From NCBI RefSeq assembly GCF_905475395.1, contig NC_058337.1:131027960-131091959 (forward strand): a DNA stretch of 64,000 nt, written 5' to 3'. The notes below the pieces were generated by a model that saw nothing but the letters and a program-made list of their open reading frames with translations, was not told where the DNA came from and searched no databases. The DNA is from Chrysoperla carnea (taxonomy: Eukaryota; Arthropoda; Insecta; Neuroptera; Chrysopidae). Each line of letters opens with the position of its first letter. Positions within the stretch are counted from its first letter, which is position 1. Below are positions 62,961 to 64,000 of the stretch, in pieces. Made by a program: the position numbers and the translations under genes.

Positions 62961-64000
62961 TATGTTGCTTTACAAAATAAAACAACTTTTGCTTTCAACA
63001 AATTCAACCTACTTATATGAAGAAAAACCATAGGTACTAGAAAATGTATCGATATACGCTTTCATTTTATCAATGATTTGACACCCTTTAAAAATAATCT
63101 GAATCATAATAACATAAATTACAAAATCTTTATACATTACACATCATGAAATCACTAAGATTTCTCAGGTATTAATGCATAAGTAATACTAATACCTGTC
63201 AACTTGTGTATACGATAAATGATTTTATAGACATAACAAAGTACTACAAAAATTTTTTCTAGAGAATTAATTATATATGAGTCATTCGTTTTAAACTTGA
63301 AAAAAAATAAATAAATAAATCATTACAACACACAGGTGATATACATTTTTTATTCATTGATTACAAATTACAAAATCGTTGAAATGTTTTTTTGTATTAT
63401 AAAAATTATAAGAAATTATTACTGGTTGAAAAATTTATGATTGACAGCAAAAAAAGAGTATTAAGTATTTATAAAAAAGAAGCCTATTTTTCTATGAATT
63501 AAACATTTTTCTAACTAGGTGCATTAATTATTTACTACCACATAACACATGCAGTGTTCCTATTTGTCAATTATATTACGTGGTAGAAATAGTAAATCGT
63601 AGTGTATTATGCAAGGTTTTTTTCTATCTATTTCCAACGGGTTGCTTACTTGAAAAAAACGGGATGGTATATTAAACTTATAGGAATGCTTAACAATTTT
63701 TTAATCGTTTTTAGGAATTTTTTAAATTCTAAATCAATCGTTAAATTGAGATCGATACAGTTATCAGTAAGTTGAAAACTGAACATATACAGTAAATTAA
63801 CAACGATCCAGATCTATTAAAAACCAAAGAGTATCGGATTGCTGGGATCATTTAGAAAAAAAGTTGTGAGTCAGCTCCGACGCACGTCTAGAGTTAACTC
63901 CTTAAGTGTTTAATAGTGTGCTGTATCCGTCAGATTATTTTCAGTTTCAAACTATAGATACTTTGTCTGAATATGCATGTTATATTGGCTGAGGAGTTAG
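62961..64000. other. Gene-free stretch to the window end
   Basis: AT-rich; nothing recognised. Confidence 0.5.

Noticed and set aside
1..64000. CRISPR arrays, operons, ribosome binding sites, phage or bacterial genes
   Set aside because: The window is eukaryotic: spliced genes, poly(A) signals and eukaryotic mobile elements; the repeats are dispersed, not regularly spaced arrays.

Overview
The window is AT-rich nuclear DNA from an insect. Its genes are split by GT-AG introns, and the proteins include an arthropod takeout/juvenile-hormone-binding-type protein and an Inscuteable homologue. I could not place the order.

Layout: four spliced protein genes occupy the first 25.4 kb. (1) A takeout/JHBP-family gene, + strand, exons 3148-9095; its signal-peptide exon was not found. 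(2) A GA-binding protein beta homologue (ankyrin repeats plus C-terminal coiled coil), - strand, 14109-11460, five coding exons, 443 aa. (3) A MITD1 homologue (MIT domain plus PLD-like C-terminal domain), + strand, 16836-19137, three coding exons, 242 aa. (4) An inscuteable homologue, - strand, 25411-21502, six coding exons, 922 aa. Genes 1 and 2 are convergent, 2 and 3 divergent, 3 and 4 convergent. The four do not form one pathway: they cover secreted ligand carriage, ETS-partner transcription, ESCRT/cytokinesis and spindle orientation. Between genes 2 and 3 lies a candidate promoter with ETS and YY1-like motifs.

From 25.4 to 64 kb I found no host coding exon. Genes 2, 3 and 4 all have a splice acceptor just before the ATG, so each probably has a 5' noncoding exon, and for inscuteable it must lie somewhere in this 38.6 kb.

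The gene-free part is rich in mobile elements whose ends can be read directly: ten copies of an approximately 0.55-0.67 kb family whose structure matches Helentron-associated elements (subterminal inverted repeats, a variable 4-bp microsatellite, a 3' stem-loop, no target duplication); a canonical Helitron with a helicase remnant; a second decayed Helitron; a head-to-head pair of truncated Penelope-like elements forming a 641-bp-arm palindrome, each arm carrying a hammerhead-ribozyme-like motif; two hAT-type MITEs; a TTAA-flanked foldback element; a tRNA-derived SINE; and several unclassified repeats. At 51-52.3 kb three families are nested inside one another.
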